The position numbers and the translations under genes were made by a program. From Curvibacter sp. (GTDB taxonomy: Bacteria > Pseudomonadota > Gammaproteobacteria > Burkholderiales > Burkholderiaceae_C), in NCBI GenBank assembly GCA_020621965.1, contig JAHRYV010000024.1:1-46995 (forward strand): a stretch of DNA of 46,995 nt, in the 5' to 3' direction. Of this stretch, positions 33,144 to 42,127 are shown piece by piece (within the stretch, counting starts at the first letter, position 1; every line of letters starts with the position of its first letter). The notes beneath the pieces are model-generated. The model saw only the letters and a list, made by a program, of their open reading frames with translations. It was not told where the DNA came from and did no database searches.

Positions 33144-34388
33144 ATGAAACTGCAGACACAACGCTGGATCGACCGCTGGGTCGGGCAACTGCTGTGCGCT
33201 GCGGTTTCGCTGTGGGCGCGGCTACTGGGCACGCGCGCGCCCAAAGTCGATCGCAGCCAGCCCCCGCGCCACATCCTGGTCATCCTGCTGTCCGAGATGG
33301 GCAGCATCGTGCTGGCCGGCCCCATGTTCAAGGCCTTGCGCGAGCGTTATCCCGGCGCCACCGTGCACGTGCTGCAGCTCAAGAAGAACCAGCAGGTCTC
33401 GCGCATGCTGCAGCTGACGCAGGAGGCCAACTTCCACGGCATCGACGACAGCTCCGGCGTCAGCCTGCTGCGCGACATCCTGCGCGTGACCCTGGCCATG
33501 CGGCGCCTGCCGCTGGACGCCGTGATCGACTGCGAGCTGTTCTCGCGCATCAGCAGCCTGCTGTGCTACATGACGGGTGCGCCGCGCCGCGCCGGCTTCA
33601 CGCCGCACACGCAGGAAGGCCTGTACCGCGGCAGCTACGTCAACTGCGCCATCCCCTACAACCCCTACCAGCACATCAGCAAGCAGTTCCTCTCGCTGGT
33701 CGACGCGCTGGAAGGCGACAGCACGCCGCGCCACAAGGCCGCACCCATCCGTGAACTGCCGGCCGAGACCGGTCTGTCCGTGCCCTTCACGGCCGAGGAG
33801 CTGGCGAGCTACCGCGCCCAGGTGCTGCGCGACCACCCGGTGCTGGCCGGGCGCAAGCTCGTGCTCATGTACCCCGGCGGCGGCATCCTGCCCGAGCGGG
33901 CCTGGCCCATCGAACACTACGCCCGCGTGGCGCGCGGCCTGATCGAAGCCGGCCATGGTGTCGGCCTGATCGGCCTCAAGGACGACGCCGAACTGGCCGC
34001 CGACCTGAAGCAGCGCGTGGGCAGCGAGCTGTGCATCGCGCTGACCGGTTACACGCGCAGCCTGCGCGAGCTGCTGATGCTGTTCCACGCCAGCCATCTG
34101 CTGCTGGCCAACGACGGCGGCCCCGGCCACTTCGCCAGCCTGACGCCGATCCGCACCCTGATGTTCTTCGGCCCCGAGACCGGCAAGCTCTACGGCCCGC
34201 TGCCCGGCACCTTCGGCCCCAAGGCCACGGTCTACGAGTCCGGCATCGCCTGCTCGCCCTGCCTGTCGGCCTACAACCACCGCCTGACCTTCTGCGACGG
34301 CGACAACCAATGCCTCAAGCGCATCGCCCCCGACCCGGTGCTGGCCGACGCCCTGCAGGCCCTGCGTGAAACGCCCCTCGCCGCATGA
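33144..34388 (+). CDS. Glycosyltransferase family 9 (heptosyltransferase-like)
   Basis: A 414-residue GT-B fold transferase of family 9, to which the LPS heptosyltransferases WaaC and WaaF belong. An amphipathic basic N-terminus is followed by ILVILLSEMGSIVLAGPMFK, which carries the N-terminal family motif, and the C-terminal half has MYPGGGILPERAWPIEHYAR and LLANDGGPGHFASLTPIRTL (donor site). The tail has a cluster of four Cys (ACSPCLS, FCDGDNQCLK), which is common in this branch. It lies 15 bp after metK with GAGGAG ahead of the ATG. The sugar and acceptor are unknown; an LPS core or glycolipid role is likely. Confidence 0.85.
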   Translation: MKLQTQRWIDRWVGQLLCAAVSLWARLLGTRAPKVDRSQPPRHILVILLSEMGSIVLAGPMFKALRERYPGATVHVLQLKKNQQVSRMLQLTQEANFHGIDDSSGVSLLRDILRVTLAMRRLPLDAVIDCELFSRISSLLCYMTGAPRRAGFTPHTQEGLYRGSYVNCAIPYNPYQHISKQFLSLVDALEGDSTPRHKAAPIRELPAETGLSVPFTAEELASYRAQVLRDHPVLAGRKLVLMYPGGGILPERAWPIEHYARVARGLIEAGHGVGLIGLKDDAELAADLKQRVGSELCIALTGYTRSLRELLMLFHASHLLLANDGGPGHFASLTPIRTLMFFGPETGKLYGPLPGTFGPKATVYESGIACSPCLSAYNHRLTFCDGDNQCLKRIAPDPVLADALQALRETPLAA

Positions 34389-34870
34389 ACCAGTCTTCCT
34401 TGCGTGACCGTCTCTGGCAACTGATCGACTGGTTGCATGGCTTTCGTTATGTCCGCTTCGGCCTGGTCGGCGCCAGCGGCACGGTGGTCAATCTGGCCGT
34501 GCTCTACGTGGCCCACGAATTCCTCTTCCGCGCCATCGAACCGGTGGGCAGCAAGCCTTATTTCTCGCTGGCGCTGGCGATCGCCGTCGCCACGGTGAAC
34601 AACTTCACCTGGAACCGCCTGTGGACCTGGTCCGACCGCGTCCACGCGACCTCGGTCGAAGAGGGCCAACGCCTGCGCAAGCGCAGCCTGCTGGCCCAGC
34701 TGGGCCAGTACGCCACCGCCTCCTGGCTGGGCATCCTGCTGCAGTACGCGCTCACCCTGTGGCTGGCGCATTTCATGCACTACCTGCTGGCCAATGTGCT
34801 CGCCATCCTGGTCGCCAGCGTCAGCAATTTCATCGCCAACGACCGCTGGACCTTCCGTCACAAGCGTTAG
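34385..34870 (+). CDS. GtrA family membrane protein
   Basis: A 161-residue protein with four membrane helices, e.g. YVRFGLVGASGTVVNLAVLY and YLLANVLAILVASVSNFIAN, and the family end NDRWTFRH. GtrA proteins are thought to flip undecaprenyl-phosphate-linked sugars across the inner membrane for glycan modification. The start overlaps the GT9 stop (ATGA). The GT39-type transferase 330 bp downstream is a fitting user of such a lipid-linked sugar. A structured repeat begins at its stop codon. Confidence 0.9.
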   Translation: MNQSSLRDRLWQLIDWLHGFRYVRFGLVGASGTVVNLAVLYVAHEFLFRAIEPVGSKPYFSLALAIAVATVNNFTWNRLWTWSDRVHATSVEEGQRLRKRSLLAQLGQYATASWLGILLQYALTLWLAHFMHYLLANVLAILVASVSNFIANDRWTFRHKR

Positions 34871-35144
34871 GGTTCCTCTGCATGACTTCCGCCATGCGCG
34901 TTCGAGTCAAAAACGGGATGATTTGACCGCCAACATCGCGCGTCGTGTGCCCGTAGGCACACGCAAGCGATTTGGTGGGCAAAGGGCCCGTTTTTGGCCG
35001 AACCCCTTCGGGGGCGCGGTTTTGCGGGCGATCCGCCGCGTTGCAAAACCAGGCAAGCCGTCCAGGCTTGCCTTGGATTTTGCGCCTTGCGGCTCATCCC
35101 GCAAAATCCACGCCGCGCGCGGCGGAAGTCATGCAGAGGAACCC
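34870..35144. repeat. Structured repeat, copy 2 (275 bp, nested stems), between gtrA-type gene and GT39 gene
   Basis: Exact 24-bp inverted repeats bound the element (P1: 34870-34893 with 35121-35144). Inside: P2, TTCG and CAAAAACGGG (34901-34917) with CCCGTTTTTG and CGAA (34987-35002); an inner helix CCGCCAA with TTGGTGG containing one G-U wobble; P3 hairpin CGTGTGCC-CGTA-GGCACACG (34944-34963); CCCC-TTCG-GGGG (35003-35014); P5 (35018-35028 with 35098-35109); and P6, in which GCAAAACC pairs GG-A-TTTTGC around AGGCAAGCC-GTCCA-GGCTTGCCT (35051-35073). Order, loop sizes, the UUCG loop and the bulged A match copy 1 at 25196-25464. The wobble and the UUCG loop favour an RNA from the plus strand. 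This accounts for most of the 329-bp gap; 35145-35199 shows nothing further. Confidence 0.8.
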
Positions 35145-35199
35145 GAGCCATAATCCGGGACCCGGGCGGCGCCGGCCACGTACCGCCTGAAAGCCAGCC

Positions 35200-36963
35200 A
35201 TGCGTCCCCACCTCCTCTCTTCCGATCGCGCCCGCACCGCCTGCTGGCTCGCCCTGCTGCTGTTGGCAGGCTTCGTCTACGTCTTCGGCCTGGGCGGCCA
35301 GTACATCCCCAGCAATGGGGACGAGATGGTCTACGCCCACATCGCGCGCGAAACGGCAGCCACCGGCCAGTGGCTGCCGCTGGCCTCGGAACTGGTCGAC
35401 ACCCGCAACACCAAACCGCCCATGCTGTTCTGGCAGGCCATGGTGGCCGGCGGCTGGGGCGAGCACTGGACGCTGGCCGCGCTGCGCACGCCCAGCCTGC
35501 TCTACCTGCTGCTGGTCAGCGGCGCCATCGTGCTGTGCCTGCGCGCCGTCACCCAGCGCTGGCGCGAAGGCCTGATCGCCGCCTGCGTCTTCCTGGCCTT
35601 CCTCAGCACCTTCCGCTACGGCCGCCCCTACCTGACCAGCGCACCCGAGACCTTCTGGTTCAGCCTGCCGCTGTTCGCCCTGTTGTGGCAGCGGACACGC
35701 CAGCCCACCCGCGGACCGGGCTGGCTGACCCATGCGCTCTTCGGCCTGGCCCTGGGCGTCGGCCTGGCCTACAAGTCCTTCGCCCTCATCGCACCGGCCG
35801 CCGCCGCCTGGTGGCTGGCCCTGGTGGCCAGTGAGGCGCAGCCGAGCTGGCGCAGCGTCTGGCGTCACACGCCGCGCGTGGGCCTGAGCGCGGCGCTGGC
35901 CCTGGGCGTGTTCGGCCTGTGGTTCGTGCTCGATCCCGATCCCCGGGCCATCTGGCAGGAGTTCATCGTGGCCGAGAACGCCGCCAAGTTCCAGGACCAG
36001 CGCGGCTGGTGGCAGGAGGCCTTCTCGCTCAGCGGCTCCAGCATCTGGTCGCAGCTGCTGGCCTATGCGGTGAACGCCGGCCTGCTGTTCTTCGTCATCC
36101 TGGGTCTGGGCTGGCTGGGCCTCAAGCGCCTGCCGCGGCTGCGCCGGCACTGGCCGCTGCCGCCGCACCAGGCCATCCTGCTGGCCTGGGCCGGGGTCTG
36201 GCTGCTGGTCTTCCTCTTCCCCAGCCAGCGCTCGGCGCGTTACGTGATCCCGGCCATGCCGGCCTTGGCCATGCTGCTGGCCCTGCACTGGCGTGACATC
36301 GCGCGCGCCTGGTTCCTGCCCACGCTGCTGCTGGCGGCCGGCGCGCTGGCGATCATCGGGCGCATCGCCTGGATCGGCCACACGCTGGGCCTGCATTCGG
36401 CCCTGGAGTTAGGCCTGGCGCTGCTGGTCATCGGCCTCGGCATGGTTGCTGTCGTCGCCGGCCTGTGGCGCAGCGCCTGGAGCCGCGGCGCGGCCGTGCT
36501 GACCAGCCTGCTGGTCTACGCCGCCTTCAACCTGGCCGTGGCGCCCATGGACGGGGCCGTGGGTCGCTACGACGCCCAGGCCATCGCGGCCACGCCGGCG
36601 GGCCGCATCGCCGTGCCCAACGGCTTCAACAGCCAGTTCGAACGCTTCCAGTTCCTGCTGCCGGGATCACACCAGTTCCTGCCTTACGAGACCGGCGCGC
36701 GCGCGCTGGCGCGCCGGACCCCGGGGGTGCCGCCCCCGACGCCGGCCGAGGAACTGGCGCAACTGCTGGCCACACACGAGGCCGTGGTCTGGATCCCGTC
36801 TGCCAGCGCACCGGCCACGCCGCCCTGCCTGCCCGGCTGCCGGGTGCTGGGCGAGCGCTGGCTGCTGACCAGCCGGCACCTGCCCGGCGAAGTGCGGCTG
36901 GACAACCTCTGGTACCCGCAGTACTGGCTGTACCGGCGCGAGTGGCTGCTGGTGCGTTCTTAA
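35200..36963 (+). CDS. GT39/ArnT-like polyprenyl-phosphate glycosyltransferase
   Basis: A 587-residue multi-helix inner-membrane enzyme of the GT-C fold. The first loop contains the catalytic acidic pattern SNGDEMVYAHIARETAATGQ, followed by NTKPPMLFWQAM, which is typical of the ArnT / dolichyl-phosphate-mannose mannosyltransferase group. About ten further helices follow, and a periplasmic C-terminal domain from about residue 450. ArnT adds aminoarabinose to lipid A; other members glycosylate proteins or glycans, so the acceptor here is open. It probably uses lipid-linked sugar supplied by the GtrA-type protein. The end overlaps the convergent membrane gene by four bases. Confidence 0.82.
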   Translation: MRPHLLSSDRARTACWLALLLLAGFVYVFGLGGQYIPSNGDEMVYAHIARETAATGQWLPLASELVDTRNTKPPMLFWQAMVAGGWGEHWTLAALRTPSLLYLLLVSGAIVLCLRAVTQRWREGLIAACVFLAFLSTFRYGRPYLTSAPETFWFSLPLFALLWQRTRQPTRGPGWLTHALFGLALGVGLAYKSFALIAPAAAAWWLALVASEAQPSWRSVWRHTPRVGLSAALALGVFGLWFVLDPDPRAIWQEFIVAENAAKFQDQRGWWQEAFSLSGSSIWSQLLAYAVNAGLLFFVILGLGWLGLKRLPRLRRHWPLPPHQAILLAWAGVWLLVFLFPSQRSARYVIPAMPALAMLLALHWRDIARAWFLPTLLLAAGALAIIGRIAWIGHTLGLHSALELGLALLVIGLGMVAVVAGLWRSAWSRGAAVLTSLLVYAAFNLAVAPMDGAVGRYDAQAIAATPAGRIAVPNGFNSQFERFQFLLPGSHQFLPYETGARALARRTPGVPPPTPAEELAQLLATHEAVVWIPSASAPATPPCLPGCRVLGERWLLTSRHLPGEVRLDNLWYPQYWLYRREWLLVRS

Positions 36964-37607
36964 GCGCGCCGCAGTGTGCGGCGCAGCCCGTCGGCCTGCA
37001 GCGCCAGCCACAGCCAGGGATCGAGCAGCACGTCCCAGACGTTGCCGCTGGGCAAGCGCAGCAACACGTACAGCCCCAGCGCCGCGACGAGCAGCCCCGA
37101 CAGCGCCCCCGCGCCACGCAACAACCAGGGCAGCAGGCCGGCCAGCACCAGCAGTCCCAGCGTCAGCGGCGCAAAACCCAGGCTGTAGAAACTGAACGGC
37201 GACAGCGCCAGGGTGTCGAGCAGCAACACCCAGCCCAACAGCACCGGCACCCAGGCCCAGCGCCGCAGCTCGGCCAACGGCACGGCCGGCAGCGCCTGCG
37301 GCCTGTAGTGGCACGCGAGGGCCCAGCCGCACAGCAGCGTGAGCACGAGGCTGGGTGCGCGAAACGCCAGGCCCAGCCAGTAGGCGGGTGAGGCCGGCCC
37401 AGGCCACAGGCACCACAGCAGCAGCAACAGCGGCAGCCACGCCTTGAGCCTGGGGCCGGGGCCACCCCGGCGCTGCAGCAGCCAGCTCGCCCCCGCAGCC
37501 AGCACCAGCCCCCAGCCCAGGGCCAGGTAGTGGCGCTCCACCCCGGGCAGGGGCAGCAGCGGGGACTGCGTCGAGAGCACAGCGGAAAAAAGAGTCGTGG
37601 CGTCCAT
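36960..37607 (-). CDS. Polytopic membrane protein of unknown function
   Basis: A 215-residue protein, about 45 percent Leu/Ala/Gly, with six or so predicted membrane segments (e.g. YLALGWGLVLAAGASWLL, APSLVLTLLCGWALACHY, WVPVLLGWVLLLDTLAL). No motif is recognised. It follows the sialidase-fold gene by 12 bp in the same direction and overlaps the GT39 stop (36960-36963), so it was probably kept with the glycan group. Real coding is supported by frame length and neighbour spacing, but not by homology I can name. Confidence 0.6.
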   Translation of the reverse strand: MDATTLFSAVLSTQSPLLPLPGVERHYLALGWGLVLAAGASWLLQRRGGPGPRLKAWLPLLLLLWCLWPGPASPAYWLGLAFRAPSLVLTLLCGWALACHYRPQALPAVPLAELRRWAWVPVLLGWVLLLDTLALSPFSFYSLGFAPLTLGLLVLAGLLPWLLRGAGALSGLLVAALGLYVLLRLPSGNVWDVLLDPWLWLALQADGLRRTLRRA

Positions 37608-37619
37608 GTTCAGAAGGGG

Positions 37620-38786
37620 TCAGCGCAGCGGCGGCAGGAACACGAAACGCTGCCAGGCGATGGTCTGGCGCTGCTCGGTGTAACTCACCCACAGTGCGCC
37701 ATCAGCCCAGGCCATGGAAGGATAGGAGTATTCGCTGCGCTCGCCGCCCTGGGCCAGCAGCTCCAGCTGCGCCCAGCGCAGTCCATCACGCGAGCCGCTG
37801 AGCGCCAGCTGCGCGCGCGACTCGGCGCGCGGGTTGTGCGCCAGGACCATCAGGTCCGGGCGCAGGCTCAGGCCCGCCACGGACGCGTCGGGGTTGGGCA
37901 GACCGGGATCGGGCAGGTCCTGCCAATGCCGGCCGCCGTCGCGGCTGAGCACTGCGTGCAGCTGACGGTCGGCGCTGTTGTCGCGCAGCAGGGCCAGCCA
38001 CTCGGTGGCGCTGCGCGGCAGCAAGGTGGGTTGCAGCAGATGGCCGCGGCGCGACATGCGCACCATGCCGCGGAACTCGCCGGCTGCATCGAAACGCAAG
38101 GCCACCGGATACTTGAGGCCCAACTCGAAATAGACCGGCAGCACCATGCCGCCGTCGGCCAACGGCAGCGGCATGGCACGCACCAGGTGGCTGGTGTTCC
38201 ACAGCCAGGACAGCGGCAACACGCGCAGCGGCTGGAACGGCGCCTGCGGCTCGTCCTGGCGCAGGTGCAGGATGCGCCCGGCCGCCCAGCCGCCCAGGCC
38301 GGTGGCGACAACAAAAAGATGGATGCGGCCCTGGCCATCGCGCCAGGCCACCGGATTGCCCAGGCGGCGCAGGCCGAAGCCCAACTGGGCCGCAGCGCGG
38401 TGGCGGTTCACCACGTACGCCGCCGGGCTCCACTGCTGCGTGGTCCGGTCGAAGTGGGAGGTGGCGATCTGCACGTCGGGCCCGCTCTCGCGCGAGCCGG
38501 CAAACCAGTAGGCCTGCAGGGCCGCCGGTTGATCGGCCGGCAAGGCCAGCAAGCTGCTGGCATGCGCCGCCGCCGCGTCCGGCGGCATGGGAATGCGGCC
38601 GGCGGCCTGCAGCACGAGCGGACCGCCAGCCGTGGCGACCTCGCCCGGCCAGGCCGCTTGCGGCGCTACGGGCTCGGGCATCCGGCGCCACCCCTCCACG
38701 GCCGTCAGCGACACGCACAAAGCCAGGCCCAGCAGCCAGCGCCGGGCAGCGGAATGATTCAGCCAGGAAGATAACCGTCGGGACAC
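37620..38786 (-). CDS. Sialidase-fold (BNR/Asp-box) exported protein
   Basis: A 388-residue protein with an N-terminal membrane anchor or signal (residues 13-32). The rest is a beta-propeller of the exo-alpha-sialidase-like family: Asp-box motifs SRDGGRHWQDL and SGSRDGLRWAQL, and GNPVAWRDGQGRIHLFVVAT, PVYFELGLKYPVALRFD, and the closing EYSYPSMAWADGALWVSYTE. Family members of this type in Proteobacteria often sit next to polysaccharide genes; sialidase activity itself is not shown, since the Arg triad cannot be assigned by eye. It is divergent from the CHAT gene. Confidence 0.75.
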   Translation of the reverse strand: MSRRLSSWLNHSAARRWLLGLALCVSLTAVEGWRRMPEPVAPQAAWPGEVATAGGPLVLQAAGRIPMPPDAAAAHASSLLALPADQPAALQAYWFAGSRESGPDVQIATSHFDRTTQQWSPAAYVVNRHRAAAQLGFGLRRLGNPVAWRDGQGRIHLFVVATGLGGWAAGRILHLRQDEPQAPFQPLRVLPLSWLWNTSHLVRAMPLPLADGGMVLPVYFELGLKYPVALRFDAAGEFRGMVRMSRRGHLLQPTLLPRSATEWLALLRDNSADRQLHAVLSRDGGRHWQDLPDPGLPNPDASVAGLSLRPDLMVLAHNPRAESRAQLALSGSRDGLRWAQLELLAQGGERSEYSYPSMAWADGALWVSYTEQRQTIAWQRFVFLPPLR

Positions 38787-38898
38787 GTTGAGGTTGGATG
38801 TGTGCAGGAATGCGCGGACAGAGGGCAGCGGCCCGAGTGTAGCCGGGGACAGTGCAGGCTATCATGCCGCGAGCACCACCCCTGTCAGGCCCCTCGCC

Positions 38899-41800
38899 AT
38901 GCCGATCCGACCTTACGTCCTCGCGACCCTGCTGCTGACCTCCCTCCTGCCGGCAGCCTGGGCCCAGACTGCGGCGAACCAGCAGCCCGCGCCGCCGGTG
39001 ATAGACACCACCCGGCCGCCGCCGCCCACCATCGCCGATCTGGTGCTGCTGCTGCGCAGCTACCAACCCGACCTGGAGCGCACACGCGCGCTGCGTGCCG
39101 CCCTGGCCGCCCCCATCCCGACCAGCCAGGATCCGGCCGAACTGGCCCGCGCCTGGCACCAGAAGGCCCTGGCTGCCGAAGAGCTGCAGGAGGTCGACAA
39201 GCGCACGGAGTATCTGCAACAAGCCTTGGCCTACGCGCAACAGAGCCGGCTGGAGCCCATGGCGCTGGGCGGCGCCCTGCGGGTGCGCCTCGAATACGCC
39301 AACAGTCTGTGGTTTTCCAGGAGCGTGGCCGCATCGCAGGAGAGCCTGCTCGCCTTCACGGCCGAGCTGCAACAGCAGCCCCGCGCCGGCCCGCTGCTGC
39401 TCACGTCCTACTTCCACCTCATCACCAACGACGTGCACCTGGGCAACCTCGAGCGTGCCCGCAGCACCCTGGCCCAGGCCGACCAGCTGTACCGCAACCT
39501 GGCCACACGGCCGCAGCTGGCCCTGCGGCTGCCGCACTTCCAGCAGCTGATCGAAACCGCCCGCGGTTTCCTGCTGGCCCACGAAGGCCGGCTCGACGAG
39601 GCCGAGCGTGCCTACCTCGCGGCCATCCGCCAGGGCGAGCAGAACGCCGACTACCGGGCGGGCAACAGCACGCAGACGCCGTTCGACATCCCCATGGACC
39701 GCGTGTTGATGCGCAACAACTCGACGCGCCTGTTCCTGGCGCAGACGCTGATCCAGCAGCAGCGCCTGAACGAGGCCGAGCTGCTGCTGCGCGAGGTGCT
39801 CAAGAATTCACTCACGCTGAACGGCCGTAACTCCTTCATCACCGGCCGCGCGCTGTGGTCGCTCTCGCTGGTCCAGACCCATCGCGGCCGCCATGCCGAG
39901 GCGACCGTGCTGGCCGAGTGGGCCGACCGCGCCCTGCAGGAGGCCGGCTTCTCCGAGACCAGCCCGGCACGCCTGAACGGGCGCACCATCCTGGCCAATG
40001 CGCTGACGGCCAGCGGCCGCGCCATGGAAGCGGTGGCCCTGTACGACGCCATCCGCGCCAAGGTCGGCGACGACACCCGGCTGGAAGAAGGCTTTGGTCA
40101 CGGCTCGCTGCTGTCCATCCGGGCCTACATCCTGGCCAACCGCGTCGGCGACGCGCTGCGCGACGGCGACCATCTGCTGCGCCGCAACCGCCTGCATTTC
40201 GGCGCCGATCACTACGCCACGGCGGAGGCGCGCGCCTACCGCGCCATGGCCTTGCACCGCAGCGGCCGCGGCGCCGAAGCCCGACTGGAGTTTGCCCAGG
40301 CCGTGGCCGTGCTGACCGATCCGGACAAGGTGGTCGGCAAGCAGAACGCCAGCCTGGCGCGCACCGCCCGCCTGCGCCTGATCCTCAACGAATACCTCAC
40401 GCTGCTGGTCGGCAGCAAGGGCCAGCGCAGCGCGCAGGACACGGCCGAGGCCTTCCGCGTCGCCGACGTGGCGCGCTGGCAGAGCGTGCAGAAGGCCGTG
40501 GCGGGCTCGGCCCTGCGCGCGGCCGCCGGCTCGCCCGAGCTGGGCGCGAAGATCAAGAAAGTGCAGGATGCCGACGACGAGCTGCAGGCCGTCTACCAGA
40601 ACCTCATCACCCAGCGCTCGGCCCCGCCCGAGCAGCAGTTGCCCTCCGTGATCAAGGCCATGGAGCAGCGCATCACCGTGCTGCAGAAGGAACAGCAACG
40701 CGAGCTGGCCGACATCCGCCGCCAGTTTCCGCAGTACGACGCCCTGGTCCATCCGCGCCCGGTCGACTTCGCCACTGCGCACCGCGCCCTGCGGCCCAAG
40801 GAGGCCCTGCTCTCGGTCTACGTCACGCCCCTGGGCAGCTATGTCTGGGCCAGCGGCCCGGACGGGCAGCTGCGCTTTCACTTCAGCCCGCAGAAGGCCG
40901 ACTGGGTGGCAACCCAGGTCCAGCGCCTGCGCGCCTCCGTCGATCTGACCGCCGGCGTCGACCCGCAGCGCCTGCGCTTCGACCTGGAGGCCGGTCACGC
41001 GCTCTACCAGGAGTTGCTGGCCCCGGTGGAGGCCGCCTGGCAGCAGGCCGACACCCTGCTGGTGGTGGCCAACGAGACGCTGGGCCAGATTCCCTTTTCG
41101 TTCCTGCCCACCGCGGCCACGACCGGTCCGGCCGTAGCCGGCCTGCCGCTGGCGCAGTACCGGCAGACGCCCTGGCTGGCGCGCCAGGTCGCCGTGGCCT
41201 ACCTGCCCTCGGTCAGCGCCCTGGTCACACTGCGGGCGCTGCCGCCCGCGCAGGGCCGGCGCGCGCCCTTCATCGGCTTCGGCGACCCGGACTTCGGCAG
41301 CCAGACCGAACCCGCGAGCACACGCGGCTCCGGCCTGCTGGCCAGCACCCGCAACCTGAAGATCAAGCGCCCGCCCAACTGGGACGAGACCCAGAGCAGC
41401 GCCGACGCGCCGGTGGCCCCGCCCCCGGCCGCGCCGCAGACGCCGACACTGAGCGCCCTGCCGGATACACGCACCGAGATTTCCGCCATCGCCAACGCGC
41501 TGGCGGCCGACCCGCAGCGCGACGTCTTCTTCGGCCTCCAGGCCAACCGACAGAACGTGCTGGGCCAGGAGCTGCAGCGCCGGCGCGTCGTGGCCTTTGC
41601 CACCCACGGCCTGGTCGCGGGCGACCTGCCGGGCCTGGACCAGCCCGCGCTGGCGCTATCGCCGGCCCCGGGCCAGACCATCGCGCAAGGCCTGCTCAAG
41701 CTCGACGACATCCTCAAGCTGTCGCTCGATGCCGACTTGGTGGTGCTCTCGGCCTGCAACACCGCGGCCGCCGACGGCACCGGTGCCGAGGCCGTCTCGG

Positions 41801-42072
41801 GCCTGGGGCGCGGTTTTTTCTACGCCGGCGCGCGCTCGGTGCTGGCCACCCACTGGCCGGTGGAAACGGTATCGGCACGCGAGCTGGTCACCCAGCTGTT
41901 CGAGCGTTACGCCCGCGACGGGCAGCTCACGCGCGCGCAGGCGCTCAACCGCGCCATGCTGGAGCTGATCGACCGCGGCGTGGCCAACGGCCCCGACGGC
42001 CAGGCGCTGCTGGCCTATGCGCACCCGGCCTTCTGGGCCCCGTACGCGCTTTACGGCGATCCGGGGAGGTAA
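38899..42072 (+). CDS. Exported TPR-CHAT domain caspase-clan protease
   Basis: A 1057-residue protein. The start ATG 38899 gives a signal peptide (MPIRPYVLATLLLTSLLPA, cut after AWA). Residues about 90-560 are helical tetratricopeptide-like repeats (EAERAYLAAIRQGEQN, EAELLLREVLKNSLTLNG, AEATVLAEWADRALQEAG). A coiled segment lies at about 570-630 (AMEQRITVLQKEQQRELADI). The C-terminal 400 residues are a CHAT domain with predicted catalytic His903 (FATHGLVAGD) and Cys953 (VVLSACNTAAADG). CHAT proteases belong with caspases and separases in clan CD. Here a periplasmic place is predicted. It converges on the DUF4384 and caspase genes. Confidence 0.88.
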   Translation: MPIRPYVLATLLLTSLLPAAWAQTAANQQPAPPVIDTTRPPPPTIADLVLLLRSYQPDLERTRALRAALAAPIPTSQDPAELARAWHQKALAAEELQEVDKRTEYLQQALAYAQQSRLEPMALGGALRVRLEYANSLWFSRSVAASQESLLAFTAELQQQPRAGPLLLTSYFHLITNDVHLGNLERARSTLAQADQLYRNLATRPQLALRLPHFQQLIETARGFLLAHEGRLDEAERAYLAAIRQGEQNADYRAGNSTQTPFDIPMDRVLMRNNSTRLFLAQTLIQQQRLNEAELLLREVLKNSLTLNGRNSFITGRALWSLSLVQTHRGRHAEATVLAEWADRALQEAGFSETSPARLNGRTILANALTASGRAMEAVALYDAIRAKVGDDTRLEEGFGHGSLLSIRAYILANRVGDALRDGDHLLRRNRLHFGADHYATAEARAYRAMALHRSGRGAEARLEFAQAVAVLTDPDKVVGKQNASLARTARLRLILNEYLTLLVGSKGQRSAQDTAEAFRVADVARWQSVQKAVAGSALRAAAGSPELGAKIKKVQDADDELQAVYQNLITQRSAPPEQQLPSVIKAMEQRITVLQKEQQRELADIRRQFPQYDALVHPRPVDFATAHRALRPKEALLSVYVTPLGSYVWASGPDGQLRFHFSPQKADWVATQVQRLRASVDLTAGVDPQRLRFDLEAGHALYQELLAPVEAAWQQADTLLVVANETLGQIPFSFLPTAATTGPAVAGLPLAQYRQTPWLARQVAVAYLPSVSALVTLRALPPAQGRRAPFIGFGDPDFGSQTEPASTRGSGLLASTRNLKIKRPPNWDETQSSADAPVAPPPAAPQTPTLSALPDTRTEISAIANALAADPQRDVFFGLQANRQNVLGQELQRRRVVAFATHGLVAGDLPGLDQPALALSPAPGQTIAQGLLKLDDILKLSLDADLVVLSACNTAAADGTGAEAVSGLGRGFFYAGARSVLATHWPVETVSARELVTQLFERYARDGQLTRAQALNRAMLELIDRGVANGPDGQALLAYAHPAFWAPYALYGDPGR

Positions 42073-42127
42073 GTGCACCCCTGAGCCGCTGCGGGGCGTC
42101 CTTGGATTGAACAGCCCTGGCGTCGGG

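Noticed and set aside
34921..35160. Small plus- and minus-strand frames within structured repeat copy 2
   Set aside because: They follow from lack of stops in GC-rich palindromes and have no ribosome site or family signal.
39855..42110. 751-residue open frame overlapping the CHAT gene
   Set aside because: Arg/Pro/Gly-rich shadow frame; the overlapping frame contains the CHAT catalytic motifs and a signal peptide.
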